DNA of 64,000 bases from Fontibacterium medardense (GCA_965235075.1 OZ249404.1:806001-870000), one strand, 5' to 3'. Positions 44,572-54,648 are shown, counted from the stretch's first letter. Notes: generated from the letters alone by a model not told the origin. Program-made: numbers and translations.

Positions 44572-46073
44572 TTAGTGTAAATAATCTTAGATTTTATTTT
44601 CATTTCATCCCCCAAAGATTTCAATCTTTTTTGAACTTGATTTGAAATTACTTGTGCATCTTTTTTAGAAACTTTTAGAATTAAATCTTTATTACTATCC
44701 TTATAAATTTTTATCTTATCAAAAAATATATTAGATATCACACCGATTGAAGATGCTAATCGCAAAGCTGCACCAATCCGCTTACAAGCTGAAATTTCTT
44801 CATTACTTAGTAATTTTACAAATTCAACATTTGGATAATATTTAGTAGAACAGTGTCTCCAAAAAGAAACTAATCCAAGTTTAATTCTATCACTATGAGA
44901 TAATTTTAAGATAGGTGCATTAATAACTTCTTGAAAAACTAATTCAGCTCTTTGGTAAACACCTAGACCCCAATCAAAATTGCTTAACGAACAGGCTGGT
45001 AGCAAAAGTCTATGAGGAAAATATTCTTCATTGCTTGAAAAAAGATTCTTAATAAAATTATATAATTTTAGGTAATTAGCTGCGTAATCTGCTTTTTTAT
45101 GAGAAATAAAATGTACGGATCTATTCAAAGAATTATTCTGTAGAACTTTTAAATAAGGTCTGCTTATCAAGGAACCTTCTCTAACTCCTGATTGCGAAAG
45201 AAAAACACTAACTGGATCACAAATTCTAATTAGGTTTGATAATATGAATCCTCCTATTGGAATATAATTAGTTCTTGATTTAGTAGCTGAGGCTAATTTC
45301 TCATATTTAATTGCTTTTACAGTGTTTAGTTTATTTGCAAATTTTAAAGTTTCAGAACCAGAAAGTTTATATTGGTGCAAAATAGCTAAAGGGTAATTAG
45401 TTTTTATCATATGTGCGTTCATAAGGGTTCTCCAAGTCCCCCCACATAAATAAAGGTTTTTAATCTTATTTTTTCTTAACCATTCAATTTTATTTAAGTA
45501 AAAACTTATGATTTTTTTTACCTTATTCTTGTTTTTTTTTGGTTGGTTGAAGAGCCTCAAAACACCTAATGGAAGTGATATTTTCTCATGAATAATATTT
45601 TTTTCTACTCTAGCAAGCTCTAAACTTCCCCCTCCTAGGTCAGCTACAACTCCATTTACTTTTTGAAAACCTATAACAACACCAAGAGCAGAATTTTCAG
45701 CTTCTTTATTCCCTGATAAAACTATAATTTTTTTTTTAATAATTTTTTGAGCTTTAGTAATAAATTCTTTAGCATCGGTTGCTTCTCTAAGGGCGGCGGT
45801 ACCGATTGCTTTATATTTTTTAACCTTAAGATTACTAAGTATCTGCTTAAATCGTTTTAAAACAGTTAATGCAAATTCAACTCCTTTTGGATCAAGCTTT
45901 CCAGTTCGATCTAAATTTTTTCCTAATTGGCAAACTGCTTTTTCATTAAAGACGGGTATTTGTGAGTTTAAAATATTATCATAAATTAACATTCGGATAG
46001 AGTTAGATCCAAGATCGATGATTGCTTCCTTATTAATTAATTTTTTTTCTTTAATACTTTTTTCAATTATCAT
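44568..46073 (-). CDS. ppx: exopolyphosphatase / guanosine pentaphosphate phosphatase family
   Basis: 501 aa Ppx/GppA protein. The ASKHA phosphatase fold starts EAIIDLGSNSIRMLIYD near 18-34. It includes GTAALREATDAKEF and VVADLGGGSLELA near 140-152. The second half (about 310-501) is an HD-like helical domain (LSHSDRIKLGLVSFWRH). It releases phosphate from polyphosphate ends or from pppGpp. It directly follows ppk1, with adjacent start and stop, so synthesis and breakdown of polyphosphate are co-transcribed. Confidence 0.92.
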   Translation of the reverse strand: MIIEKSIKEKKLINKEAIIDLGSNSIRMLIYDNILNSQIPVFNEKAVCQLGKNLDRTGKLDPKGVEFALTVLKRFKQILSNLKVKKYKAIGTAALREATDAKEFITKAQKIIKKKIIVLSGNKEAENSALGVVIGFQKVNGVVADLGGGSLELARVEKNIIHEKISLPLGVLRLFNQPKKNKNKVKKIISFYLNKIEWLRKNKIKNLYLCGGTWRTLMNAHMIKTNYPLAILHQYKLSGSETLKFANKLNTVKAIKYEKLASATKSRTNYIPIGGFILSNLIRICDPVSVFLSQSGVREGSLISRPYLKVLQNNSLNRSVHFISHKKADYAANYLKLYNFIKNLFSSNEEYFPHRLLLPACSLSNFDWGLGVYQRAELVFQEVINAPILKLSHSDRIKLGLVSFWRHCSTKYYPNVEFVKLLSNEEISACKRIGAALRLASSIGVISNIFFDKIKIYKDSNKDLILKVSKKDAQVISNQVQKRLKSLGDEMKIKSKIIYTN

Positions 46074-48215
46074 CTAATTAATTGTAATCTTTTCTGGCAT
46101 AGTTAAACCACTTGTTTGTCCTCGACCAGATAAACTTGGATTTTTCATAAAATAATTGTGTGCGGAAAACTCATTATTTTTATTACTTTTGATTTTTATA
46201 TAATTATCATCTTTATTTAAAAACCAACTTTGAGATGTATCTTTATAATTTGCCACCATAATCTGGTCTAAAACCTGTTCATGGACTGTAGGATTTGTAA
46301 TTGGTATAATAATTTCTATTCTTCTATCTAAATTTCTTGTCATTAAATCTGCTGAACCAATAAAAATTAAATTTGCTCTAGAAGGCATAGGGCCTCCATT
46401 TGCAAAACAAAAAATTCTAGAATGTTCTAAAAATCTACCAACTATACTTTTTACTGTAATATTTTCCGATAAATTTTCAATTCCAGCTCTTAGACAACAA
46501 ATTCCTCTAACAAACAAAAATATTTTTACACCCGCTTTAGACGCTTGATAAAATTTATCTATCATTCCTTGATCCACTAAAGAATTCATTTTTGCCCAAA
46601 TTTCAGCATTTTTTCCAAGTTTAATATTATTAATTTCTTGATCTATTAAGTTGTAAAGTTTCGATCTTATGTCATTTGGGGATAAGATAATTTTTTTAAG
46701 GATTCTTGGTTTGGAATTACCGGTTACATAGTTAAAAAAACTTTCAATATCTTTTCCAATAGTAGGATCAGAACTAAAAAATGATAAATCAGTATATATT
46801 TTAGCGTTTACCGGATGATAGTTTCCTGTGCCAATATGAACGTAAGTGCGCATTTTTTTATTTTCTTTTCTAACAACTAAACATGCTTTTGCATGAGTTT
46901 TTAAAGTGACAAACCCATAAACAACCTGAACTCCTGATTTCTCTAATGTGTTTGCAAGACTAATATTTTTTTCTTCGTCAAATCTTGCTTTGATTTCAAC
47001 CACCGCGGTAACAGATTTTCCTTTTTCTGCAGCGTCAATTAAAGCCATAACGATGGGGGAATCAACTGTAGTTCGATAAAGAGTTTGCTTAATTGCAATT
47101 ACACTTGGGTCTTGAGCTGCTTGATTTAGGAATTGAATTATAGAATCAAAAGTTTCGTAGGGATGATGTACAATAAAATCTTTTGCCTTGATTGTGTCAA
47201 AATAATTATTGTTATATTGTTTCAATCTTTCAAGGGATCGCGGATTAAAAGGTTTAAAAACGTGATTACTATTGGCCTTATTATAGATTTCATCAATTTG
47301 ATGCGTACCTACAAAACTATCAATTTCATAAACCTGATCTTTTTTTACGTCTAAATTTTTAAGAATAAATTTTCTAAGATCGTCATCAATATTGGATCTA
47401 ATTTCAAGTTTAACTACTCTTCCTCTTTTTCTTTTTTTTAAAGCTTGTTCTAAATATAAAACCAAGTCTTCCGCCTCTTCTTGAATTTCAATATCACTAT
47501 CTCGTATAATTCTTGCAGATGTAGATTTGATTAACTTATAATCTGGAAACAAAATATTAGCATAACTACTTATAACATGCTCAATACTTATGTATTTTTT
47601 TATATCTTGTTTATTGCTTATATTAATGAAACGTTCGATTTTTTTAGGTATCAGAACTAAACCAAATTTCTTTTTATTTTTATTTTTTTTCTTTTTAACT
47701 AATGAAATTACTACAAAAAGTCCTTGATTTGGAATAAATGGGAAGGGATGCGATGAATCAATCATCAAAGGAGTAAGAACTGGGTAAATATTATCTTTAA
47801 AATATTTTACTAATCTTGTTTTTTCACTCGAACTTAATTCATTATATCTTACAAAAAAAATTCCCTCTTTATTTAAATTTATTTTTAAATTTGCCCAAAC
47901 ATCATTAGATTTCTTTAATAATATTTTTGTTTTGTCTACAATCTGTTCTAATTGTTGCTCTGGATTTAATCCATCAGCAGATACAACGTCTACTCCTTCT
48001 TTAATTTGATTAAAAATTCCAGCTACACGAACCATAAAAAATTCATCTAAGTTGTTAGAAGCGATTGATAAAAACCTTACCCTTTCGAGTAACGGGATGC
48101 TGCTGTTTCCTGCTTCACTTAAAACACGCAAATTAAATTTTAGCCAAGAAATTTCTCGATTTATATATCTGTAGGGTGTTATAGAATTTTTTTTTACGTT
48201 AACTTGTTTAGGCAT
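46074..48215 (-). CDS. ppk1: polyphosphate kinase 1
   Basis: 713 aa, full length. The four PPK1 domains can be followed. An N-terminal helical part opens with REISWLKFNLRVLSEA, and a head domain contains RVARIF-type FMVRVAGIFNQI. Two phospholipase-D-like catalytic domains follow, with phosphorylated His in LKTHAKACLVV and the second His in FLEHSRIFCFANGG. It reversibly makes polyphosphate from ATP at the membrane or in granules. It forms an operon with ppx and diverges from sixA across only 22 bases. Confidence 0.95.
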   Translation of the reverse strand: MPKQVNVKKNSITPYRYINREISWLKFNLRVLSEAGNSSIPLLERVRFLSIASNNLDEFFMVRVAGIFNQIKEGVDVVSADGLNPEQQLEQIVDKTKILLKKSNDVWANLKINLNKEGIFFVRYNELSSSEKTRLVKYFKDNIYPVLTPLMIDSSHPFPFIPNQGLFVVISLVKKKKNKNKKKFGLVLIPKKIERFINISNKQDIKKYISIEHVISSYANILFPDYKLIKSTSARIIRDSDIEIQEEAEDLVLYLEQALKKRKRGRVVKLEIRSNIDDDLRKFILKNLDVKKDQVYEIDSFVGTHQIDEIYNKANSNHVFKPFNPRSLERLKQYNNNYFDTIKAKDFIVHHPYETFDSIIQFLNQAAQDPSVIAIKQTLYRTTVDSPIVMALIDAAEKGKSVTAVVEIKARFDEEKNISLANTLEKSGVQVVYGFVTLKTHAKACLVVRKENKKMRTYVHIGTGNYHPVNAKIYTDLSFFSSDPTIGKDIESFFNYVTGNSKPRILKKIILSPNDIRSKLYNLIDQEINNIKLGKNAEIWAKMNSLVDQGMIDKFYQASKAGVKIFLFVRGICCLRAGIENLSENITVKSIVGRFLEHSRIFCFANGGPMPSRANLIFIGSADLMTRNLDRRIEIIIPITNPTVHEQVLDQIMVANYKDTSQSWFLNKDDNYIKIKSNKNNEFSAHNYFMKNPSLSGRGQTSGLTMPEKITIN

Positions 48216-48237
48216 TGCTAATTAGTATAATGTTATA

Positions 48238-48735
48238 ATGTTAAATTTATATGTCATGAGACATGCCAAATCTAGTTGGAAAAATAAAAGTTTACAAGAT
48301 TTTGAACGTCCCTTGTCTAATAAAGGCAAAGCTGAGATTAAATTTATATCTAAATTTCTTAAAAAAAAAAAAATTAAATTTGATTTGGCTTATGTTTCTT
48401 CAGCTAAAAGAACTATGCAAACTTATAAAAAATTAATTAAAAAAATAAAAATTAGCAAAGCTATATTTTCAAAAAAACTTTATTTAACTGACTTAAATGT
48501 CATAATAAATTTTATAAAAGAAACTAAATTAAAATATAAAAATATAATTTTAATCAATCATGAACCTGCTTGCAAAGAATTGGTGACAAAACTAATTAAA
48601 AAAAAATATATAAAATTTAAAAAAAAACCCTTTGAAACTTCAGGAGTTGCTAAAATCAGTTTTAAAAAAAATAAATGGAAACAAATTCAATATTATTCTG
48701 GCAATTTAGTTTTTTTTAAAATACCAAGTAATTAA
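48238..48735 (+). CDS. sixA: SixA-like phosphohistidine phosphatase
   Basis: 165 aa histidine-phosphatase-superfamily protein. The RHG motif is MRHAKSSW near residue 6, and the second catalytic His is in LINHEPACKEL. SixA-type enzymes remove phosphate from phosphohistidine of signalling domains. Its gene sits in the gap between ppk1 and phoB on the opposite strand. A role in the Pho circuit is an inference. The strongly lysine-rich C-terminal part is typical of this AT-rich genome. Confidence 0.85.
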   Translation: MLNLYVMRHAKSSWKNKSLQDFERPLSNKGKAEIKFISKFLKKKKIKFDLAYVSSAKRTMQTYKKLIKKIKISKAIFSKKLYLTDLNVIINFIKETKLKYKNIILINHEPACKELVTKLIKKKYIKFKKKPFETSGVAKISFKKNKWKQIQYYSGNLVFFKIPSN

Positions 48736-48737
48736 TT

Positions 48738-49421
48738 CTAAGAATCTAAAGAATATCCAGAAGATCGAACGGTTCGGATCAAATCAATTTTTTTATCTAT
48801 ATTAATAGCTTTTCTAAGTCTTCTTATATGAACATCGACGGTTCTGCTCTCAACATTTATATTCTCACCCCATACATTATTTAATAACTGTTCTCTGGAA
48901 TAAACTCTTTGCGGACTTTTTATAAAAAAATCTAATAATTTATATTCAATAGGTCCTAATTTTATTTCTTTATTATCTCTAAAAACCTTTTTTGTAATTC
49001 TGTCGATCTTTAAATCTTTGAAAGTTGCAGTCTCGTCTAGAAGAGAAGGTTTTGATCTTTTAATTAATGATTTTACTCTTAATAACAATTCCTTATTATT
49101 AAATGGTTTTGTTACATAATCGTCAGCCCCGACCTCTAGACCTTTAATTTTATCATCAGGCTCGCCTTTGGCAGTTAAAATTAAAACTGGTATATTTTTT
49201 AGTTTTTTATCTATTTTTATTTGTCTACAAACATCGATTCCTGATGTGTCAGGGAGCATCCAATCTAATATTACTAAATCAGGTATTTTTTCTTTAATAA
49301 TTTTTAAAGCATCCTCTCCTGTTTCTGAGCAAAAAACTTTAAAACCTTCTTTTTCTAAATTGTATTTTATTAAAGTTACAATTGATTTTTCATCTTCAAC
49401 GAGCAAAATATTTGCCGACAT
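48738..49421 (-). CDS. phoB: phosphate regulon response regulator PhoB
   Basis: 227 aa from ATG 49421; an in-frame start 13 codons upstream would run back into phoU and is unlikely. The receiver domain has the phosphorylated Asp D53 (ILDWMLPDTSG), the acidic pair in LLVEDE and the Lys in ILTAKGEPDD. The C-terminal winged helix (IELGPIEYKLLDFF-type, then VDVHIRRLRKAI) recognises Pho boxes. It is last in pstSCAB-phoU-phoB, 1 base after phoU. Its candidate targets are the Pho boxes found here. Confidence 0.94.
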   Translation of the reverse strand: MSANILLVEDEKSIVTLIKYNLEKEGFKVFCSETGEDALKIIKEKIPDLVILDWMLPDTSGIDVCRQIKIDKKLKNIPVLILTAKGEPDDKIKGLEVGADDYVTKPFNNKELLLRVKSLIKRSKPSLLDETATFKDLKIDRITKKVFRDNKEIKLGPIEYKLLDFFIKSPQRVYSREQLLNNVWGENINVESRTVDVHIRRLRKAINIDKKIDLIRTVRSSGYSLDS

Positions 49422-49422
49422 T

Positions 49423-50100
49423 TTAGCTAGACTTAGGTCTATTTCCTTGAATATCTTCACCCTTTACTAAAAAATAAATATGCTCGCAAATGTTAGTTGC
49501 ATGATCTCCTATTCTTTCAATGTTTTTAGCTATAAAAAGAAGATGGCTAAAAACTTCAATATTCTTTTTTTCTTTTTTAATGTTGGACATAAGTCCTTTT
49601 AGAAGTTCATTAACCATAATATCTACTTCTTTATCGCTATTCCAAACTGAAAGTGCTAATTTTTCATCATTTTTGGAATAAGAGTCTAAAGTTTTTTTTA
49701 AATTAATTTGAACAAGTTCAGATGAAGATTTAATTAATGCTGAAACATTAGTATCCATAAATCCTTTGATGACTTTTGCACGCTTTGCTGTGTTTTTTGC
49801 AAGATCTCCAATTCTTTCAAGTTCAGATGCAATTCTCATTGCTGAGACTGTTTCTCTTAAATCAATAGCCATTGGTGCTCTTAAAGTTATCAAGTTTACA
49901 ACCTGATCGTCAATTTTTTTTTCTAATTCATCAATCCTATCATCTTTTCCAATAACTTTATCTACCAACTCATCGTCTCCTTTTATTAACGCAGTTATAG
50001 AGTTTGAAAACTGACTTTCGCAAAGAGCTCCCATTTTCAAAACTGTTGCATGAAGAGTTTTTAATTGCTCGTCGTAAGAACTTACTATGTGATCTGCCAT
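49423..50100 (-). CDS. phoU: phosphate signalling protein PhoU
   Basis: 225 aa with two three-helix PhoU repeats, each with the acidic metal-binding motif (IDELEKKIDDQVVNLITLRA; NIERIGDHATNICEHIYFLV). The first repeat includes MRIASELERIGDLAKNTAK. PhoU links the Pst transporter to the PhoR kinase and dampens the Pho response. It lies between pstB and phoB with gaps of 1 base each side. Confidence 0.95.
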   Translation of the reverse strand: MADHIVSSYDEQLKTLHATVLKMGALCESQFSNSITALIKGDDELVDKVIGKDDRIDELEKKIDDQVVNLITLRAPMAIDLRETVSAMRIASELERIGDLAKNTAKRAKVIKGFMDTNVSALIKSSSELVQINLKKTLDSYSKNDEKLALSVWNSDKEVDIMVNELLKGLMSNIKKEKKNIEVFSHLLFIAKNIERIGDHATNICEHIYFLVKGEDIQGNRPKSS

Positions 50101-50101
50101 T

Positions 50102-50869
50102 TTAACCGAACCTTCCTGTTATGTAATCTTGAGTTAACTTATTATCAGGATTTTTAAAAATTTTCTCAGTTGAATTATATTCTAACACTTTTCCTAAATG
50201 AAAAAAACCTGTATTTTGTGAAACTCTCGCTGCTTGCGACATTGAATGGGTAACTATCACAATCGTGAAAGTTTTTTTTAACTCGTCAATCAATTCTTCA
50301 ATTTTAGCCGTTGCAATCGGATCTAAAGCCGAACAAGGCTCGTCCATTAAAATAACTTCTGGATTGATAGAAATTGTTCTTGCGATACAAAGTCTTTGCT
50401 GCTGACCTCCTGAAAGTCCCGTTCCTGGCTGGTCTAATCTGTCCTTAACTTCCTCCCAAATTGCAGCTTTTTTTAAACTACTCTCTACAATATTATCTAA
50501 ATCAGATTTATTATTAGCTAGTCCGTGAATTCTTGGCCCATATGCAATGTTATCATAAATACTTTTAGGAAACGGATTTGGTTTTTGAAAAACCATTCCT
50601 ACTTTTTCTCTTAATAAATTTACATCCACATCTTTTTTATTTATTTCTTGTCCATCTATTTTTATGGAACCTTCAACTTTACAAATATCAATTACATCAT
50701 TCATTCTATTAAGACATCTTATATAAGTAGACTTTCCACAACCAGAGGGTCCTATTAATGCTGTAACTTTTTTTTCTTGTAATTCTAAATTAATATCGAA
50801 CAATGCTTGTTTCGCTCCATAAAAAACATTTAGATTTTTTGTAGAGATTTTTATTTTTTCATTTTTCAT
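50102..50869 (-). CDS. pstB: phosphate ABC transporter ATPase
   Basis: 255 aa from ATG 50869; an alternative ATG at 50890 would overlap pstA. Walker A GPSGCGKSTYIR lies near 36-47. The PstB-specific VGMVFQKPNPFPKSIYDN, the signature LSGGQQQRLCIAR and Walker B ILMDEPCSALDP follow. It drives high-affinity phosphate uptake in the cytoplasm. It starts 1 base after pstA and ends 1 base before phoU. Confidence 0.96.
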   Translation of the reverse strand: MKNEKIKISTKNLNVFYGAKQALFDINLELQEKKVTALIGPSGCGKSTYIRCLNRMNDVIDICKVEGSIKIDGQEINKKDVDVNLLREKVGMVFQKPNPFPKSIYDNIAYGPRIHGLANNKSDLDNIVESSLKKAAIWEEVKDRLDQPGTGLSGGQQQRLCIARTISINPEVILMDEPCSALDPIATAKIEELIDELKKTFTIVIVTHSMSQAARVSQNTGFFHLGKVLEYNSTEKIFKNPDNKLTQDYITGRFG

Positions 50870-50870
50870 A

Positions 50871-52142
50871 TTAGCTCCATTTTTTTTCAAATTTGTTTCT
50901 TAAATAAATTGCAAACGAATTCATAAATGCTAAGAAAAAAATTAAAATTATTATAGTAGCAGAGGTTTTTTCAACAAATCCTCTTTCAGCCGACTCGGAC
51001 CATAAATAAACCTGTACAGGCAAAACTGCAGATGGATCAAATGGAGTGGATGGCACAACATTAATAAAGGCTACCATTCCAATTAATAAAAGTGGGGCTG
51101 TTTCTCCTAAAGCTTGGCTAAGTCCTATGATAGTTCCTGATAAAGTTCCAGGCATAGCTAATGGTACAACATTATGAAACACTGTTTGGACTTTTGATGC
51201 TCCTAAAGCTAAAGCCCCCTCCCTTATCGATGGAGGAACAGCTTTTAAGGCTGCCCTGCATGGTATAATAATTCTAGGCAATGTCATCAAAGCAAGAACT
51301 AAACCTCCTACCAATGGAGTTGATCTTGGTAAATAAAAATAATTTAAAAAAATACCAAGACCTAATAATCCAAATACTATGGATGGTACTGCGGCCAAAT
51401 TATTAACATTTACCTCAATAATTTCAGTAATTTTATTTTTTGGCGCGAATTCCTCTAAATAAATTGCAGCCAAGATTCCAAGAGGAAAAGATAAAATTAA
51501 ACAAACAATCAAAGTAAAAAATGATCCTGATAATGATGCGCCTACACCTGCGATTTCTGGCTCTCTAGAGTCGGCATTTAAAATAAATGGCCAATTGAAT
51601 TCGCTAATAATTTTATTTTTTGCATTTTGTTCATCATAAATTTTTAACTGAAAATCTGAAAATTTTCTTCGATCCTCAGGTATATCTCTTGGAAAATTAT
51701 CTTTATGCACCTGATCAAGATCATCTGAAAGCGTTAGTACCACTTCCGCGGTTTTATTTAAAATACCTTTATTTTTTAAATAGAACTTCTTAAGTTCAGA
51801 ACTTGCGTCTATGCTTACTAAATCTATCAGTTCTGCTTGTTTTAGCTCTGGGGCATCAGGAGCTAAACTCAATAAGGCCTCTTGTAAAATTTCATCGAAA
51901 TTAGCTTGCTTAATTTCTTTATCAGTAGAACTTGAGTTAATGCCTATTTTTTTTTCATTAAAATTTACTTTTAAAAGTATCTCTGTCCTTGAAAAAGCGC
52001 TTAAACCATTAGTAAAGATATTTACGAGCAAAATACATAAAAATGACAATGCTAAAATTATTGATGAGATACCGAAAAATCTAAATCTTTTTTCAGCGCT
52101 ATAACGCTTTTTAAGTAAAATTTCTTTTTCTTTGCTATTCAT
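50871..52142 (-). CDS. pstA: phosphate ABC transporter permease PstA
   Basis: 423 aa, longer than the E. coli form (296). The extra length is a periplasmic insertion after the first helix (about 45-190). The permease core (about 190-420) has six helices and the EAA-type loop SIREGALALGASKVQTVFHN. It forms the phosphate channel with PstC. It overlaps the end of pstC by 8 bases. Confidence 0.94.
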   Translation of the reverse strand: MNSKEKEILLKKRYSAEKRFRFFGISSIILALSFLCILLVNIFTNGLSAFSRTEILLKVNFNEKKIGINSSSTDKEIKQANFDEILQEALLSLAPDAPELKQAELIDLVSIDASSELKKFYLKNKGILNKTAEVVLTLSDDLDQVHKDNFPRDIPEDRRKFSDFQLKIYDEQNAKNKIISEFNWPFILNADSREPEIAGVGASLSGSFFTLIVCLILSFPLGILAAIYLEEFAPKNKITEIIEVNVNNLAAVPSIVFGLLGLGIFLNYFYLPRSTPLVGGLVLALMTLPRIIIPCRAALKAVPPSIREGALALGASKVQTVFHNVVPLAMPGTLSGTIIGLSQALGETAPLLLIGMVAFINVVPSTPFDPSAVLPVQVYLWSESAERGFVEKTSATIIILIFFLAFMNSFAIYLRNKFEKKWS

Positions 52143-53520
52143 ATTTTTCCCTAAATTTTTTAACGATGCTTAAAGCAATAATATTTATCACTAATGTGAA
52201 AAAAAAAAGTGTGATTCCTAAGGCAAAAGCTGCTTGAGTTTTTGGATTATCAAATGACTGATCTCCTATCAAAATTGTTACGATTTGAGTTGTAATTGTA
52301 GTGGAAGCTTCTAATGGATTGATTGTTAAATTTGCCCCAAGTCCAGCAGCCATAACAACAATCATGGTCTCCCCAACAGCTCTTGATATTGCAAGAAGAA
52401 TTGACCCAACAACTCCTGGAAGAGCGGCTGGTAAGACAACTTTTTTTATAGTTTCAGATTTGGTCGCTCCCATTGCATAAGAGCCTTCTCTTAAAGAGAC
52501 TGGTACAGCATTAATTACATCATCCGTAAGTGAAGAAACATAAGGAATAATCATAACCCCCATGACCATTCCAGCTGCTAAGGCACTCTCTGAGGATACA
52601 TTTAATCCAATCCCTTCACCAATAATTCTAAAAAAAGGGCCAACGGTTAATGCTGCAAAAAAACCATAAACTACTGTAGGAACTCCAGCTAAAACTTCAA
52701 TTAACGGCTTTGCGATCCTTCTAATTTTACTAGAGGCATACTCAGCCATATATATTCCAGAAAAAAGTCCAATAGGAACTGCAACGCACATAGCAATCAT
52801 TGCTATAAAAAAAGTTCCCCAAAATAAAGGAACTGCACCAAATACATTCTCAACATCAGCGGCTTGAACTGAAGCATCTCTGACAAAAGCTCGGCCGGGC
52901 GCCCAATTAGTACCTGTTATAAAGTCAAAAATAGAGACTGCTGTGAAAAATTTAATGCTTTCAAAAAGTAAAGAAAGTACAATTCCAATAGTTGTAAATA
53001 CTGCAATTGCTGCACATAAAAACATCACAACTCTAATTACTTTTTCTACGCTTTCTCTGGCTCTTATATTTTTTAAGATTTGAGAATATGCGAAAGATAA
53101 CGAACATATGATTACACTAAAAATAACTGCAAATTTTGATAATTCTAAAATCTTGTTAAGGCTTAAAAATTTTTCAGCATAGGGAACTAAGTTTTGAGGA
53201 ATAGTCCCTGAAAATTTTTTCTCAGCTAAAGATTTAATTTCAGAAAATATTAAATTTAATTTATTATCATCAATTGATGGGTCTGATCTAAAATCAGATA
53301 AAATAAAAATTTTGACAACATATAATTCAGAAAAAGACCAAAAAAATAATATTATTAAGGCTGGTAAACCACACCAAGCTGCTAAGTAGTAACCATAATA
53401 TTCGGGTAGTGAGTGAAATCTTTTTCCACTGATTTTTGTTTGTTTTAAAACTTTTGATTTTCCAAAAAAATAACAAGATAAACTAAAAGCAGCAATCAGC
53501 GATAAAATGATAAAATTCAT
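52135..53520 (-). CDS. pstC: phosphate ABC transporter permease PstC
   Basis: 461 aa, longer than the E. coli form (319) because of an N-terminal two-helix and periplasmic extension (about 1-200). The permease core has GIYMAEYASSKIRRIAKPLI, the loop SLREGSYAMGATKSETIKKV and the terminal helices. A 91-base gap with a hairpin separates it from pstS, so its translation may be set below that of pstS. Confidence 0.94.
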   Translation of the reverse strand: MNFIILSLIAAFSLSCYFFGKSKVLKQTKISGKRFHSLPEYYGYYLAAWCGLPALIILFFWSFSELYVVKIFILSDFRSDPSIDDNKLNLIFSEIKSLAEKKFSGTIPQNLVPYAEKFLSLNKILELSKFAVIFSVIICSLSFAYSQILKNIRARESVEKVIRVVMFLCAAIAVFTTIGIVLSLLFESIKFFTAVSIFDFITGTNWAPGRAFVRDASVQAADVENVFGAVPLFWGTFFIAMIAMCVAVPIGLFSGIYMAEYASSKIRRIAKPLIEVLAGVPTVVYGFFAALTVGPFFRIIGEGIGLNVSSESALAAGMVMGVMIIPYVSSLTDDVINAVPVSLREGSYAMGATKSETIKKVVLPAALPGVVGSILLAISRAVGETMIVVMAAGLGANLTINPLEASTTITTQIVTILIGDQSFDNPKTQAAFALGITLFFFTLVINIIALSIVKKFREKYE

Positions 53521-53555
53521 TCGAATTCTTGATAAGATATTATCTTACTATTTAA

Positions 53556-53585
53556 TTTAGAGCCGAGAATAATTTCGGCTCTAAA
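53556..53585 (-). promoter_or_regulatory. intercistronic stem-loop between pstS and pstC
   Basis: A perfect 11-bp repeat (TTTAGAGCCGA and TCGGCTCTAAA, 8-base loop) lies in the 91-base pstS-pstC gap. No T-run follows on the minus strand, so it is more likely an mRNA-stabilising or partial-attenuation element than a full terminator. A second short repeat at 53598-53617 overlaps the pstS stop. The layout copies that of dctP-dctQ. Confidence 0.75.
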
Positions 53586-53611
53586 TTCAATTAACTTAAC
53601 TAAATTTCAAT

Positions 53612-54619
53612 TTAGTTTTTCATCGCTATTAATTTAGTAGCAACGCCTCTAACTTTATCTTCTGTTTCTTTACTATTAGGAACTAAACCAACTTTATATA
53701 AATAGCCAGTTGAACCAACTGCTGTTTTTCCAGTGTATTCAGTTAAGAATTCTTTAAATCCTGGAATAACGTTAGCATGAGCTTTTTTAGCGTATAAAAA
53801 TAATGGTCTTGCAACAGGATATGTATACTTTTGTATCCCTTCAATTGATGGAGCCTTACCCTCAATTTTTGCAGCCTTAATTTTATCTTTGTTTGCAAGT
53901 AAATAACTGTATCCAAAATAACCAAATGCATTTGGAGTAGAACCTAATTTTTGAACAATTAAAGTATCATTTTCCCCAGCCTCGATTACAGCAGCATCTT
54001 CTCTATATTTTTTACATTTTTTTTTATTATCTACAAGCTTCAAAAACTCAGGATCACAACCCTTGCCCATTATTAGACTATCCCAGGCATCACGCGTTCC
54101 AGATGTTGGAGGCGGAACTAAAACTTCAATTTTTAAATCTGGAAGAGACTTGTCGATTTCTTTCCAATTTTTATATGGGTTTTTTACTAATTTTCCATCA
54201 ATCACAACGTCATGGGCAATTGCTTTCCATAATTGTGCTTTTGTAAAATTAGCGTCTTTAGCTTTGACTGAATGAGCAAATGTTATACCATCATTTCCGA
54301 TAGGTAATTCAATAATTTCAGTCACGCCATTTTTAGCACATAATTCAACTTCTTCTTTTTTAATTGCTCTAGATGCTCCAGTCATATCTGGATGTTCAAC
54401 GCCTACACCACCACAAAAAGATTTAAAACCACCACCTGTACCTGTACTTTCAACTACTGGTGCTTTAAATTTTCCCAGTTTTCCAAATCTTTCTGCAACC
54501 ACTGTCGTGTACGGATATACAGTTGAAGATCCAACTATTTTTATTTGATCACGTGCTATTGCTTGAGATGAAATCATAACAGCAACAGCAGTGATAAATA
54601 TTGTCTTTAATTTAATCAT
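53612..54619 (-). CDS. pstS: phosphate-binding protein PstS
   Basis: 335 aa with a signal peptide (about 1-22, ending AIA-RD). The mature N-terminus IKIVGSSTVYPYTTVVAE is the PstS phosphate-binding loop. STGTGGGFKSFCGG and PPTSGTRDAWDS continue the site. It captures phosphate in the periplasm for PstCAB. A Pho box at 54665-54704 and a good ribosome-binding site (AAGGAT) precede it. It is among the proteins expected to rise most during phosphate starvation. Confidence 0.96.
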   Translation of the reverse strand: MIKLKTIFITAVAVMISSQAIARDQIKIVGSSTVYPYTTVVAERFGKLGKFKAPVVESTGTGGGFKSFCGGVGVEHPDMTGASRAIKKEEVELCAKNGVTEIIELPIGNDGITFAHSVKAKDANFTKAQLWKAIAHDVVIDGKLVKNPYKNWKEIDKSLPDLKIEVLVPPPTSGTRDAWDSLIMGKGCDPEFLKLVDNKKKCKKYREDAAVIEAGENDTLIVQKLGSTPNAFGYFGYSYLLANKDKIKAAKIEGKAPSIEGIQKYTYPVARPLFLYAKKAHANVIPGFKEFLTEYTGKTAVGSTGYLYKVGLVPNSKETEDKVRGVATKLIAMKN

Positions 54620-54648
54620 AATTATCCTTAGTTATTTAATTATTTTTG

